From positions 2,455,252-2,519,251 of the forward strand of contig NC_021039.1 of NCBI RefSeq assembly GCF_000210095.1: a DNA stretch of 64,000 nt, read 5' to 3'. Shown here one piece after another: positions 53,643 to 61,472 of this stretch. A program made the translations under genes and the position numbers. Origin of the DNA: Ruminococcus champanellensis 18P13 = JCM 17042 (GTDB taxonomy: Bacteria > Bacillota > Clostridia > Oscillospirales > Ruminococcaceae). Numbering within the stretch: the stretch's first letter is position 1; the number at the start of each line of letters is the position of its first letter. Under the pieces are notes generated by a model. The model ran no database searches and had not been told where the DNA came from. It was given only the letters and a program-made list of their open reading frames with translations.

Positions 53643-54589
53643 GCTTCCACCTCCCTGCCCACTGCCGTACTCCCCAGCAGTTGCTGTGCCTGTGCAAAAA
53701 TCTCCTCTACGATCTCCTTGCAGGGCTTGACCTCATGGATCATGCCGGCAATGGCGCCGCACAGGAAGGAGCCTTCCGCCACGTTGCCGTCCTGCACCGC
53801 CTTCCGCAGCGCCCCGACGGTCATGCGCTCGAACTCCTCCGGGGTGCCGCCGTTCTGCTCAAATTTCAGCAGGCCCCGGGAGAACTTGGTCTTGATACCC
53901 CGGCAGGGATGACCGGTGAATCTGCCGGTGACGATGCTGTCCGTATCCTTTGCGGAAAGCACCAGCTTCTGATAGGTTTCGTGAATGTTGCACTCGGTGG
54001 ACGCTAAGAACCGGGTCCCCAGTTGTACCCCCTGCGCCCCCAGCATGAAGGCTGCTGCCACGCCTCTGCCGTCTGCAATACCCCCGGCGGCGATCACCGG
54101 GATCTGCACAGCGTCCACCACCTGGGGCACCAGGCACATGGTGGTGATCTCCCCGATGTGACCGCCGGACTCGGTGCCCTCTGCGATCACTGCGTCCGCT
54201 CCTGCCTGCTCCATACGCTTTGCCAGTGCCACGGTGGGGATCACCGGGATCACCTTGATACCGGCTTCCTTCCAGGCGGGAATGTATCTGCCGGGACTGC
54301 CTGCACCAGTGGTGACCAGCGGCACCTGTTCGTCAATGACCATCTGGGCAAGGTCTGCCGCATTGGGACTCATAAGCATAATATTGACGCCAAAGGGCTT
54401 ATCCGTCAGCTCCTTTGCCTTCCGGATCTGATCCCGGATATAATCCACCGGGGCAGCTCCTCCGGCGATGAGACCCACGCCTCCGGCATTGGACACTGCC
54501 GCAGCCAGCTGACTGTCTGCGATCCACGCCATGCCCCCCTGCAGCAGGGGATACTGTACCCCCAAAAGCTCCGTGATTCTGGTTTTCAT
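53639..54589 (-). CDS. fabK: Enoyl-ACP reductase, FMN-type
   Basis: 316-aa TIM-barrel flavoenzyme that completes each elongation cycle; the triclosan-resistant alternative to FabI. LGVQYPLLQGGMAWIA start, SNAGGVGLIAGG, AEGTESGGHIGEITTM and VIAAGGIADGRGVAAAFMLG (FMN phosphate site) fit FabK/nitronate-monooxygenase-like proteins; operon context decides for FabK. AAGGAGG precedes ATG 54589. Confidence 0.93.
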   Translation of the reverse strand: MKTRITELLGVQYPLLQGGMAWIADSQLAAAVSNAGGVGLIAGGAAPVDYIRDQIRKAKELTDKPFGVNIMLMSPNAADLAQMVIDEQVPLVTTGAGSPGRYIPAWKEAGIKVIPVIPTVALAKRMEQAGADAVIAEGTESGGHIGEITTMCLVPQVVDAVQIPVIAAGGIADGRGVAAAFMLGAQGVQLGTRFLASTECNIHETYQKLVLSAKDTDSIVTGRFTGHPCRGIKTKFSRGLLKFEQNGGTPEEFERMTVGALRKAVQDGNVAEGSFLCGAIAGMIHEVKPCKEIVEEIFAQAQQLLGSTAVGREVEA

Positions 54590-54602
54590 GGATTGACCCT
54601 CC

Positions 54603-55592
54603 TTAATACTCAAATAATACCGCACCCATGGTGAGTCCTGCGCCAAATCCTACCAGGCACACCCGGTCGCCCCGGTTCAGCCTGCCGCTGCGGACTGCCT
54701 CGTCCAAAGCAATGGGGATGGAGGCGCTGGAGGTGTTGCCGTATTTGTCCAGATCCACCATGATCCGCTCCATGGGAAATTGCAGCTTCTTTGCGGCGGT
54801 TTCAATGATCCGCAGATTCGCCTGGTGTGGGATCAGCAGGTCAATCTCCGCCGCCGTCATGCCTGCCTTGTCCAGCACCTGCTGTACCGCCCGGGGCATG
54901 GCTTCCGTGGCAAAGCGATACACGGCTCTGCCCTCCTGCCGCAGAAAATCCCCCTGGGGATCCGTCTCCTCCGGCACTGCATGCTCCCCCTTGGAGAACA
55001 GGCTGAGCCGTCGGTTTGCGTTGGCATACAGACTGGTGACTCCGGTGCCGTCCGCCATCATGTAAGCGCTGTACAGTCCCTGCTTTTTCTCCAGGACACA
55101 TGCCCCTGCCCCGTCTCCAAAGAGGATGCAGGAGGAGCGATCGGAAAAGTCCGTGATCCGGGACAGGTTCTCGTTGGATACCACCAGCACATAGGACAGC
55201 TCCGGGTCGGTGGCAAGGTACCGTGCCGCCATATCCACCCCGCATACAAAGCCGGTGCAGGCGGAATTGACATCAAACGCCATGGCGTTCACGGCGCCCA
55301 GCTCCCGCTGGATCACACAGGCGGTGGCAGGGGTCACATAATCCGGGGTCACGGTGGTGTCGATGATCAGTCCAAGCTGCTGGCCGCTGATCCCTGCTGC
55401 CTCCAGTGCCTGCCGGGCAGCCTGCAAGCCCATGTACCAGCTTGGCTCCCCGTCGGAAATGTGCCGGGTGACGATGCCGGTGCGGCTGCGGATCCACTCG
55501 TCGCTGGTATCCAGAAATGCAGCAAATGCGTTGTTGTCCACAGTCAGCGGGGGAACATACCGTCCCGTTCCGGCAATGCGGATTCCGGTCAA
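54603..55592 (-). CDS. fabH: 3-oxoacyl-ACP synthase III
   Basis: 329-aa initiating condensing enzyme joining acetyl-CoA (or branched primers) to malonyl-ACP. Catalytic Cys is in DVNSACTGFVCGV, His in LIPHQANLRIIE, Asn in YGNTSSASIPIAL. The start is a TTG at 55592 (mature LTGIRIAGTGRYVPP) with GGGAGG about 10 nt upstream; no ATG fits, and the nearby GTG is too close to the ribosome site. First gene of the operon. Confidence 0.93.
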   Translation of the reverse strand: MTGIRIAGTGRYVPPLTVDNNAFAAFLDTSDEWIRSRTGIVTRHISDGEPSWYMGLQAARQALEAAGISGQQLGLIIDTTVTPDYVTPATACVIQRELGAVNAMAFDVNSACTGFVCGVDMAARYLATDPELSYVLVVSNENLSRITDFSDRSSCILFGDGAGACVLEKKQGLYSAYMMADGTGVTSLYANANRRLSLFSKGEHAVPEETDPQGDFLRQEGRAVYRFATEAMPRAVQQVLDKAGMTAAEIDLLIPHQANLRIIETAAKKLQFPMERIMVDLDKYGNTSSASIPIALDEAVRSGRLNRGDRVCLVGFGAGLTMGAVLFEY

Positions 55593-55633
55593 AAAAACCA
55601 CTCCTCCCTGTTGTGTTTTCTTACTGTTTGTGG

Positions 55634-55684
55634 TATAGTAACTATAGGCAATTCCATCAGGCAAGCAAAAATACTTTACCTGAT
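55634..55684 (-). promoter_or_regulatory. fabH operon promoter with overlapping operator-like inverted repeats
   Basis: Minus strand TTGCTT (55663-55668), 16-bp spacer, TATAGT (55641-55646). The -10 is half of a perfect palindrome TATAGT-A-ACTATA (55634-55646). A larger inverted repeat ATCAGGCAA (55656-55664)/TTACCTGAT (55676-55684) flanks the -35 region. It does not look like the FapR or FabT consensus as I know them. Confidence 0.55.
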
Positions 55685-55853
55685 TAACTATTTTCAAGAC
55701 TATTTTAATCCATTTTCAGCGCAATTGCAAGACAGGTGGGCAAATTTCAGTTGGCTTATGCAAATTCGTAAAAATCAACGGGATTTCTCACCAAATAAAG
55801 CGAATGATTGTTCAGTTTTTACAATGCGCTGCATGCACAGGAGGCATCTACTT

Positions 55854-56783
55854 ATGAAAAACGTATTACTTTTCACCGGCCAGGGCAGCCAGTTTTCCGG
55901 CATGGGAGCGGCGCTTGCCGCCATGCTGCCGGAGGCGTCCGCCATTTACGAGGCGGGCAGTGACATTCTGGGCTTTGATCTGAAAAAAATGTGCCTGGAG
56001 GGGGAGGATGCAGTTCTGGCGGAAACCTGCCACGCACAGCCTGCCATTTACGCCACGGAGCTGATCTGCCTGGAGGCGCTGAAGGCGCGGGGCATTGCCT
56101 GCGAAGGAGTATGCGGCCACTCTCTGGGGGAATACGCTGCCATGACCGCCTGCGGCATGCTGACGGCGGAAAACGGTTTCCGGGCGCTGAAGATCCGGGC
56201 GCAAGCCATGGATGAAGCGGCAAAGTCCCAGGACAGCGGCATGTACGCCATTCTCCGGATGCCGGCGGAGCGCATCGGGGAAATCTGCGCCCAGACCCCG
56301 GGCTATGTGGTACCGGTGAATTTCAACTCCCCGGCACAGACCGTCATCGCCGGCGAGCGGCAGGCAGTGGACGCTGCCGCAAAGGCATGCGCAGCGGAAA
56401 AGGCAAGAGCCGTGCCCCTGGCGGTGGCGGCTGCCTTCCACAGCAAGCTGATGCAACCGGCAGCGGACGCCATTGCCGCAGCCTTTACCGCCATCCCCTT
56501 TGCGCCTCCCACCGTCCCCTTCTACACCAATCTCACCGGAGAACCTCTGGCGGAGGGCACGGATATGGCACAGTACTGCGCAAAGCACTGCGTCAGCCCG
56601 GTTCGCTTTGCCCAGGAATTGCAGAACCTGCATGCCGCCGGGTTTGATACCTACATTGAGCTTGGCCCCAAGAAGGTGCTCACCTCCTTTGTGAAGCAGA
56701 CTCTGAAGGACGTGGACATGCACACCGTCACCGACCCGGATTCGCTGGAGGAAACTGTAACATGTCTGAAGCATACGGACTGA
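55854..56783 (+). CDS. fabD: Malonyl-CoA:ACP transacylase
   Basis: 309-aa acyltransferase that loads malonate onto ACP. LLFTGQGSQFSGMG start, nucleophile Ser in VCGHSLGEYAAM, and His in AVAAAFHSKLM are intact. AGGAGG lies 9 nt before ATG 55854. It is divergent from fabH instead of being in the operon. Its end overlaps aroE by 22 bp. No confident promoter seen in the 260-bp divergent gap. Confidence 0.96.
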   Translation: MKNVLLFTGQGSQFSGMGAALAAMLPEASAIYEAGSDILGFDLKKMCLEGEDAVLAETCHAQPAIYATELICLEALKARGIACEGVCGHSLGEYAAMTACGMLTAENGFRALKIRAQAMDEAAKSQDSGMYAILRMPAERIGEICAQTPGYVVPVNFNSPAQTVIAGERQAVDAAAKACAAEKARAVPLAVAAAFHSKLMQPAADAIAAAFTAIPFAPPTVPFYTNLTGEPLAEGTDMAQYCAKHCVSPVRFAQELQNLHAAGFDTYIELGPKKVLTSFVKQTLKDVDMHTVTDPDSLEETVTCLKHTD

Positions 56784-57607
56784 TCGGGCATCCCCTGGGG
56801 CATTCCATGTCCCCCTTCCTGCACAAGGCGCTGTTTGCCCTTGGTGGGAAGGATGCCTCCTACCGGCTGCTGGATCTTGCCCCGGAAACCATGGAGCAGC
56901 AGGTACAGGATATGACCGGCTACCTGGGCTGGAACGTGACCATACCTTATAAGGAGCGGATCATTCCCCTGCTGGATCGGCTGGATCCATCCGCCGCCCG
57001 ATACAACGCTGTCAACTGCGTTCGCCGGGAGCCGGACGGCACCCTGACCGGATACAACACGGACTGCACCGGCTTTCTCCACGCTGTCCGGGACTTTTCC
57101 CTGGGAGGCAGGGTGCTGCTGCTGGGCTGCGGCGGTGCCGGGAGAATGATGGCGACGGAGGCTGCCACGGCGGGGGCGCAGCTGACCATTGGGGTGCGGA
57201 ATCCGGAAAAGCCGGAGCTGACCGCCCTCGCCGCCCATCTGCGAAAAGCATACCCGGCGGCTGGTGTGCAGCTTTTGCCCTTCGGGGAGATCTCCGGGGA
57301 CTTTGATCTGCTGCTCAATTCCACTCCCGTGGGTATGTTCCCTCACACAGAGGGCTGTCCGGTGCCGGATGCGGTGATCCGCCGGTGCGGCGCCGTCTTT
57401 GATGCCATTTACAACCCGGAGCAGACCCGGCTCATGGAGCTTGCCCGGCAAGCAGGCATCCCCACAGTGGGCGGCATGGACATGCTGGTGCAGCAGGCGG
57501 CATGCGCCCAGGAGATCTGGTACGGGGCGCAGTTTTCGGAAGCCGACCTTGCCGCATTGACCCGACAGGCACAGGCACAGCTTGCCCGGCAGGAGGCGCA
57601 CCCATGA
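56762..57607 (+). CDS. aroE: Shikimate dehydrogenase
   Basis: 281-aa NADPH enzyme of aromatic amino-acid synthesis. YGLIGHPLGHSMSPFLH binds shikimate, NVTIPYKE carries the catalytic Lys, and LLLGCGGAGRMMATEA is the NADP loop; STPVGMFP follows. The start lies in the fabD end (22-bp overlap), and the stop overlaps aroK (ATGA). Confidence 0.94.
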   Translation: MSEAYGLIGHPLGHSMSPFLHKALFALGGKDASYRLLDLAPETMEQQVQDMTGYLGWNVTIPYKERIIPLLDRLDPSAARYNAVNCVRREPDGTLTGYNTDCTGFLHAVRDFSLGGRVLLLGCGGAGRMMATEAATAGAQLTIGVRNPEKPELTALAAHLRKAYPAAGVQLLPFGEISGDFDLLLNSTPVGMFPHTEGCPVPDAVIRRCGAVFDAIYNPEQTRLMELARQAGIPTVGGMDMLVQQAACAQEIWYGAQFSEADLAALTRQAQAQLARQEAHP

Positions 57608-58107
57608 AGGACAATATTTACCTCTGCGGCTTTATGGGCTGCGGCAAATCCACCGTGGGACGGGTACTGGCGCAGCAGCTCCACTGTCCCTTTATTGATC
57701 TGGACGACCTGATCGTTGCCAAAATGGGCATGCGGATCCCGGATATCTTCCAGCAGAAGGGAGAATCGTTTTTCCGGAATCTGGAGCATTTTCTGCTTCA
57801 GGATGTGAGCCGGGGACAGCGTGGCTCGGTGATCGCATGCGGCGGCGGCACCCTGGTGTTTGAGGCAAACGCCCAGCTTGCCCACTGCTACGGCAAGATC
57901 GTACTGCTGAATGTGCCCTTCTCCATGTGCTACGACCGGATCCACAGTGACCCCAACCGCCCCATTGCACTCTCCAGCACACGCAAGGAGCTTTTACGTC
58001 TATACCGGCTCCGGTACAAGCGATACCACGACCATGCGGATCTGGTGATCCCGGTGCTGCCCAAGGACACCCCGGAACAGATTGCAGAAAGGATTCGGAT
58101 CGAATGA
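57604..58107 (+). CDS. aroK: Shikimate kinase
   Basis: 167-aa P-loop kinase. Walker A GFMGCGKSTVGR, DLDDLIVAKMG (shikimate-binding Asp), GESFFRNLE and CGGGTL are typical. Acts right after AroE in the pathway. Other aro genes are not in the window. Start at 57604 overlaps aroE stop. Confidence 0.94.
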   Translation: MKDNIYLCGFMGCGKSTVGRVLAQQLHCPFIDLDDLIVAKMGMRIPDIFQQKGESFFRNLEHFLLQDVSRGQRGSVIACGGGTLVFEANAQLAHCYGKIVLLNVPFSMCYDRIHSDPNRPIALSSTRKELLRLYRLRYKRYHDHADLVIPVLPKDTPEQIAERIRIE

Positions 58108-59252
58108 AGCTGTATCACGCACATATTTACCCCATGGATCGGGAACCCATCGAAAACGGCTGGGTGTCCATTCAGGACGGAAAGATCACGGAACTGGGAC
58201 AGGGGGAGATCGTTCCCGGCCCGGAGGATCGGGATCTGGCAGGAGGCATGCTGCTGCCGGGCTTTGTGGACGCCCACACCCATCTGGGCATCATCGAAAA
58301 CGGCATCGGCTTTGAGGGGGACGACTGCAACGAGGCAAGCGACCCCTTCACCCCCCAGCTCCGTGCCATTGACGGCATCAACCCCATGGATCGATGCTTT
58401 GCAGAGGCACGGCGTCGGGGCATCACCGCTGTGCTCAGCTCTCCGGGCAGTGCCAACGCCTGCGGCGGACAAATTGCCGCCATCAAGACGGCGGGACGGC
58501 GAATCGACAGCATGCTGATCCGCACTGCCGGGGTGAAATTCGCCCTGGGTGAAAACCCCAAGTCCGTATACAACGACCGGGACGAGACCCCCATTACCCG
58601 GATGGCAACGGCGGCGCTGATCCGGGAGGGGCTGGCGGCTGCACGGCGGTATCGCTCCGACCTTGCCGCCCATGAAGCGGATCCGGAAAACCTGGACGCA
58701 CCGGAATTTGATGCCAAGCACGAGGCGCTGCTGCCCCTGCTCCGGGGAGAATGCAAGGCTTTCTTCCACTGCCACCGGGCGGACGATATGTTCACCGCCC
58801 TGCGGATTGCAAAGGAATTTTCTCTGGATCCGGTGCTGATACACGGCACGGAGGGGCATCTGATCGCCGACCTGCTGGCACCGGAAAAAACCGGGGTCAT
58901 CATCGGCCCCCTGCTGTGCGACCGGTGCAAGCCGGAGCTGAACCATGCAGAGCTGCACAACGGCGCAGCGCTGCACCGGAACGGGGTGCCCATCGCCATT
59001 TGCACGGATCATCCGGAGGTGCCCCTCCAGTACCTGCCCCTGTCGGCGGCAGCGGCGGTGAAGGGCGGTCTGCCCTACGATGCTGCACTGTATGCCATTA
59101 CCCTGGGGGCGGCAAAGCTGGCAGGCATTGACGACCGGGTGGGCAGCATCACCCCCGGAAAGGATGCGGATCTGCAATGCTACCGGCAGGATCCCCTGGG
59201 CTTTCTCACCGAGCCGGAATGGGTCATGATCGACGGGGAGATAGTCCCATGA
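58104..59252 (+). CDS. Amidohydrolase (imidazolonepropionase/dihydroorotase-like)
   Basis: 382-aa metal-dependent hydrolase. Metal ligands are in DAHTHLG, FFHCHRADD, LIHGTEGHL and ICTDHPEVPL; the family end GSITPGKDADLQCY is present. Substrate not known; no histidine-degradation genes are near, so imidazolonepropionase itself is unlikely. Translationally coupled to aroK and to the following membrane gene by ATGA overlaps. Confidence 0.85.
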   Translation: MKLYHAHIYPMDREPIENGWVSIQDGKITELGQGEIVPGPEDRDLAGGMLLPGFVDAHTHLGIIENGIGFEGDDCNEASDPFTPQLRAIDGINPMDRCFAEARRRGITAVLSSPGSANACGGQIAAIKTAGRRIDSMLIRTAGVKFALGENPKSVYNDRDETPITRMATAALIREGLAAARRYRSDLAAHEADPENLDAPEFDAKHEALLPLLRGECKAFFHCHRADDMFTALRIAKEFSLDPVLIHGTEGHLIADLLAPEKTGVIIGPLLCDRCKPELNHAELHNGAALHRNGVPIAICTDHPEVPLQYLPLSAAAAVKGGLPYDAALYAITLGAAKLAGIDDRVGSITPGKDADLQCYRQDPLGFLTEPEWVMIDGEIVP

Positions 59253-59581
59253 TCGCCGTGATCTTCTGGAGCCTGCCGGGGCTGTTCATGCTGGGGCTGA
59301 CCGTCTGTCTGCTCCATGACGCCCAAGCCGGCACGGTGATCCACAACGACGGCATTCAGATCACAGTACGCACCAGGGGCGACCGGATCCGGCAGCTGCC
59401 GGTGGCACGGGTAAACGGCGACCGACCCTACATTGCCATCGGCAAGGAGATCACGGTGCTGCCGGAGGTCATGCGGCGCTGGAACCTGCACTACTCCCTG
59501 CTCCCGAAGCGCAGTCTGGTACTGTGGACGGTATGCATCGCCCTGATATTCCTGGGCTGCGCCGTGGGCAGTATATTTTAA
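59249..59581 (+). CDS. Small two-helix membrane protein, paralogue 1
   Basis: 110-aa protein: N-terminal helix (IAVIFWSLPGLFMLGLTVCL), a ~60-residue middle with GTVIHNDGIQITVRTRGDRI and RPYIAIGKEITVL, and a C-terminal helix (LVLWTVCIALIFLGCAVG). The start overlaps the amidohydrolase stop. A related copy follows at 59638. Unknown family. Confidence 0.7.
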   Translation: MIAVIFWSLPGLFMLGLTVCLLHDAQAGTVIHNDGIQITVRTRGDRIRQLPVARVNGDRPYIAIGKEITVLPEVMRRWNLHYSLLPKRSLVLWTVCIALIFLGCAVGSIF

Positions 59582-59614
59582 GGCGGCATCACACACAGAT
59601 TGTGCAGTGTTGCC
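59582..59614. repeat. Degenerate copy of the palindromic repeat
   Basis: GGCGGCATCACACACAG...TTGTGCAGTGTTGCC, a diverged 33-bp hairpin between the two small membrane-protein genes. Confidence 0.5.
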
Positions 59615-59637
59615 ATAATTGAAAAAGAGGTGACGCT

Positions 59638-59982
59638 ATGCTCGGCGTAATATTCTGGGAAGTGCTGGGGCTGTTCGTGCTGGGGATCACCCTGTACCTG
59701 CTGGCAGTCGCCAAACCCGGCACCGTAATTGACAACGACGGGATCCAGCTTACTGTCCGCACCAGGGACGGCAGCATCTGGTATCTGCCCGTGGCACAGA
59801 CAGACGGCTCCCGCCCCTATATTGCCATCGGCAGGCAGGTCGTGGTGATGTCTGCAAAAACGACCCGGCGGAAGAATACCTATGTACTGATACCCAAGTG
59901 GAAGCTGCTGCTGTCGGGTCTGGCAACAGCCCTGCTGTTTCTGATTGTGGGCGTTTGCGTCTATACCCAAAGATTTCTATAA
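59638..59982 (+). CDS. Small two-helix membrane protein, paralogue 2
   Basis: 114-aa paralogue of the previous gene: helix LGVIFWEVLGLFVLGITLYL, middle GTVIDNDGIQLTVRTRDGSI and RPYIAIGRQVVVM, helix LLLSGLATALLFLIVGVCVY. About half the residues are shared. AAAGAGGTGA precedes the ATG. A tandem duplication, now split by a palindromic repeat. Confidence 0.72.
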   Translation: MLGVIFWEVLGLFVLGITLYLLAVAKPGTVIDNDGIQLTVRTRDGSIWYLPVAQTDGSRPYIAIGRQVVVMSAKTTRRKNTYVLIPKWKLLLSGLATALLFLIVGVCVYTQRFL

Positions 59983-60001
59983 ACTGAAAGGAGTGCTGAG
60001 G

Positions 60002-60301
60002 ATGCATCCGGAAATTCAAACTGTCGCAAATGAAATCGGGAACATTTGTTCCCCCAAGCACATCTATCTGGTAAGCCGCAAGGAGGACACCGCCGGGACG
60101 CTGGTCAGCTTCAAGCTGGCACTGGTGGTATCCGATAAGGTGGAGAGCATTTCCGAGCTGGAATGCGCCCTGTACGCCAAGGTGGACTGCGACTATCCCT
60201 TCGACCTGGTGCTGTACCGGGAAAGCGAGTGGAACACCCTTTGCGCCGATCAGCGCACCTTTGCCTGGAAGATCGCCCAGACCGGGAGTGTGCTGCTATG
60301 A
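60002..60301 (+). CDS. MNT-like degenerate nucleotidyltransferase, partner of HEPN
   Basis: 99-aa protein. Position and the pattern PKHIYLVSRKEDTAGTLVSF, KLALVV and DYPFDLVLYRESEWNTL suggest a minimal nucleotidyltransferase fold, but the GSxxxG loop and the DxD acidic pair are not evident, so it may be inactive. GAAAGGAG precedes the ATG and the stop overlaps the HEPN gene (ATGA), the usual MNT-HEPN layout. In such pairs the MNT protein is the antitoxin. Confidence 0.6.
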   Translation: MHPEIQTVANEIGNICSPKHIYLVSRKEDTAGTLVSFKLALVVSDKVESISELECALYAKVDCDYPFDLVLYRESEWNTLCADQRTFAWKIAQTGSVLL

Positions 60302-60753
60302 GCCGGGGGTATCGGGACAATGACAGCAAGCGGTATTTCGACTGGCTGTATTACGCCAATATCGACCTGCTTGCGGCAAACGAGCTGATCGACCAGCCCC
60401 TGTGCTACAACACGGTGGCGTTCCACTGTCAGCAGGCCATTGAAAAGGCGATCAAGGGCTACCTGCTGTACCGGCGGCACAGATTATACGACGGACACAA
60501 CCTGCCCTGGCTGTGCAAGCAGGCCATGCAGGAGGATCCCCACTTCGGACAGTGGCTGGATCGTGCCTCCATGCTGAACCGGTTCTACATTGAAGCCAGG
60601 TACCCGGCAGACTTCCTGCTGCGGCTGGATGAGGAAACCGTCATGCGGGTTCTGACGGAGACGGCGGAAATGTCCCGGTTCATTATGAAACTGGTGCATT
60701 TCGACTTTGCAAGCTATCGCTATCAGGGCGCACCTGCCCGAAAGGAGGAATAA
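60298..60753 (+). CDS. HEPN-domain protein (putative RNase toxin)
   Basis: 151-aa helical HEPN protein. ANIDLLAANEL, CYNTVAFHCQQAIEKAIKGY and the RNase-type motif R62-LYDG-H67 (Rx4H) are visible; FYIEARYPADF follows. HEPN proteins with the Rx4-6H motif cut RNA and are often paired with MNT antitoxins. It sits 2 bp before deoD, so the pair is embedded in a housekeeping transcript. Confidence 0.8.
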   Translation: MSRGYRDNDSKRYFDWLYYANIDLLAANELIDQPLCYNTVAFHCQQAIEKAIKGYLLYRRHRLYDGHNLPWLCKQAMQEDPHFGQWLDRASMLNRFYIEARYPADFLLRLDEETVMRVLTETAEMSRFIMKLVHFDFASYRYQGAPARKEE

Positions 60754-60755
60754 AC

Positions 60756-61469
60756 ATGGCGACACCCCACAATCAGGCAAATCCGGGAGAGATCGCACCC
60801 CGGATGCTGATGCCCGGAGATCCCCTGCGGGCGCAGTTTATCGCAGAACAGTATCTGGAGCATCCGGTGTGCTACAACCGGGTGCGGAATATGCTGGGCT
60901 TTACGGGCACTTATAAGGGCGTTCCCGTATCCGTCCAGGGCAGCGGCATGGGCATGCCCTCCATCGGCATCTACTCCTATGAGCTGTTCCACACCTACAA
61001 CGTACAGAAAATCATCCGGGTAGGCACCGCCGGCGGCATCGCTCCCCAGGTGCAGCTCCGGGACATTGTGCTGGGACAGGGTGCATGCACCAACAGCAGC
61101 TATGCAAGCCAGTACGGGCTCCCCGGCACCTATGCGCCCATCGGGGATTTTGCCCTGCTGGAGGCTGCCGCAGCCCATGCCCGGCAGCTGAACCTGCACT
61201 GGCATGTGGGAAACCTGCTGTCCAGCGATACCTTCTACGACGACAGCAATTCCACCGCCCAGTGGCAGAAAATGAACGTACTGGCAGTGGAAATGGAGGC
61301 TGCCGCCCTGTATATGAACGCCGCCCGTGCCGGGAAGCAGGCCCTGTGCATCGCCACCGTGTCGGATCTGCCGCTGACGGGGGCATCCACCAGTGCCCAG
61401 GAGCGGCAGGAGAGCTTTACCGCCATGATGGAGCTGGCGCTGGAAGCCATCATTACCGAAGGAGACTGA
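60756..61469 (+). CDS. deoD: Purine nucleoside phosphorylase, DeoD type
   Basis: 237-aa hexameric phosphorylase of purine nucleosides for salvage. RMLMPGDPLRAQFIAE, the ribose/phosphate loop IIRVGTAGGI, VEMEAAALYMNAA and SDLPLTGAS with the catalytic Asp are seen. AAAGGAGG precedes the start. Followed by hflX after 3 bp. Confidence 0.94.
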   Translation: MATPHNQANPGEIAPRMLMPGDPLRAQFIAEQYLEHPVCYNRVRNMLGFTGTYKGVPVSVQGSGMGMPSIGIYSYELFHTYNVQKIIRVGTAGGIAPQVQLRDIVLGQGACTNSSYASQYGLPGTYAPIGDFALLEAAAAHARQLNLHWHVGNLLSSDTFYDDSNSTAQWQKMNVLAVEMEAAALYMNAARAGKQALCIATVSDLPLTGASTSAQERQESFTAMMELALEAIITEGD

Positions 61470-61472
61470 TCC

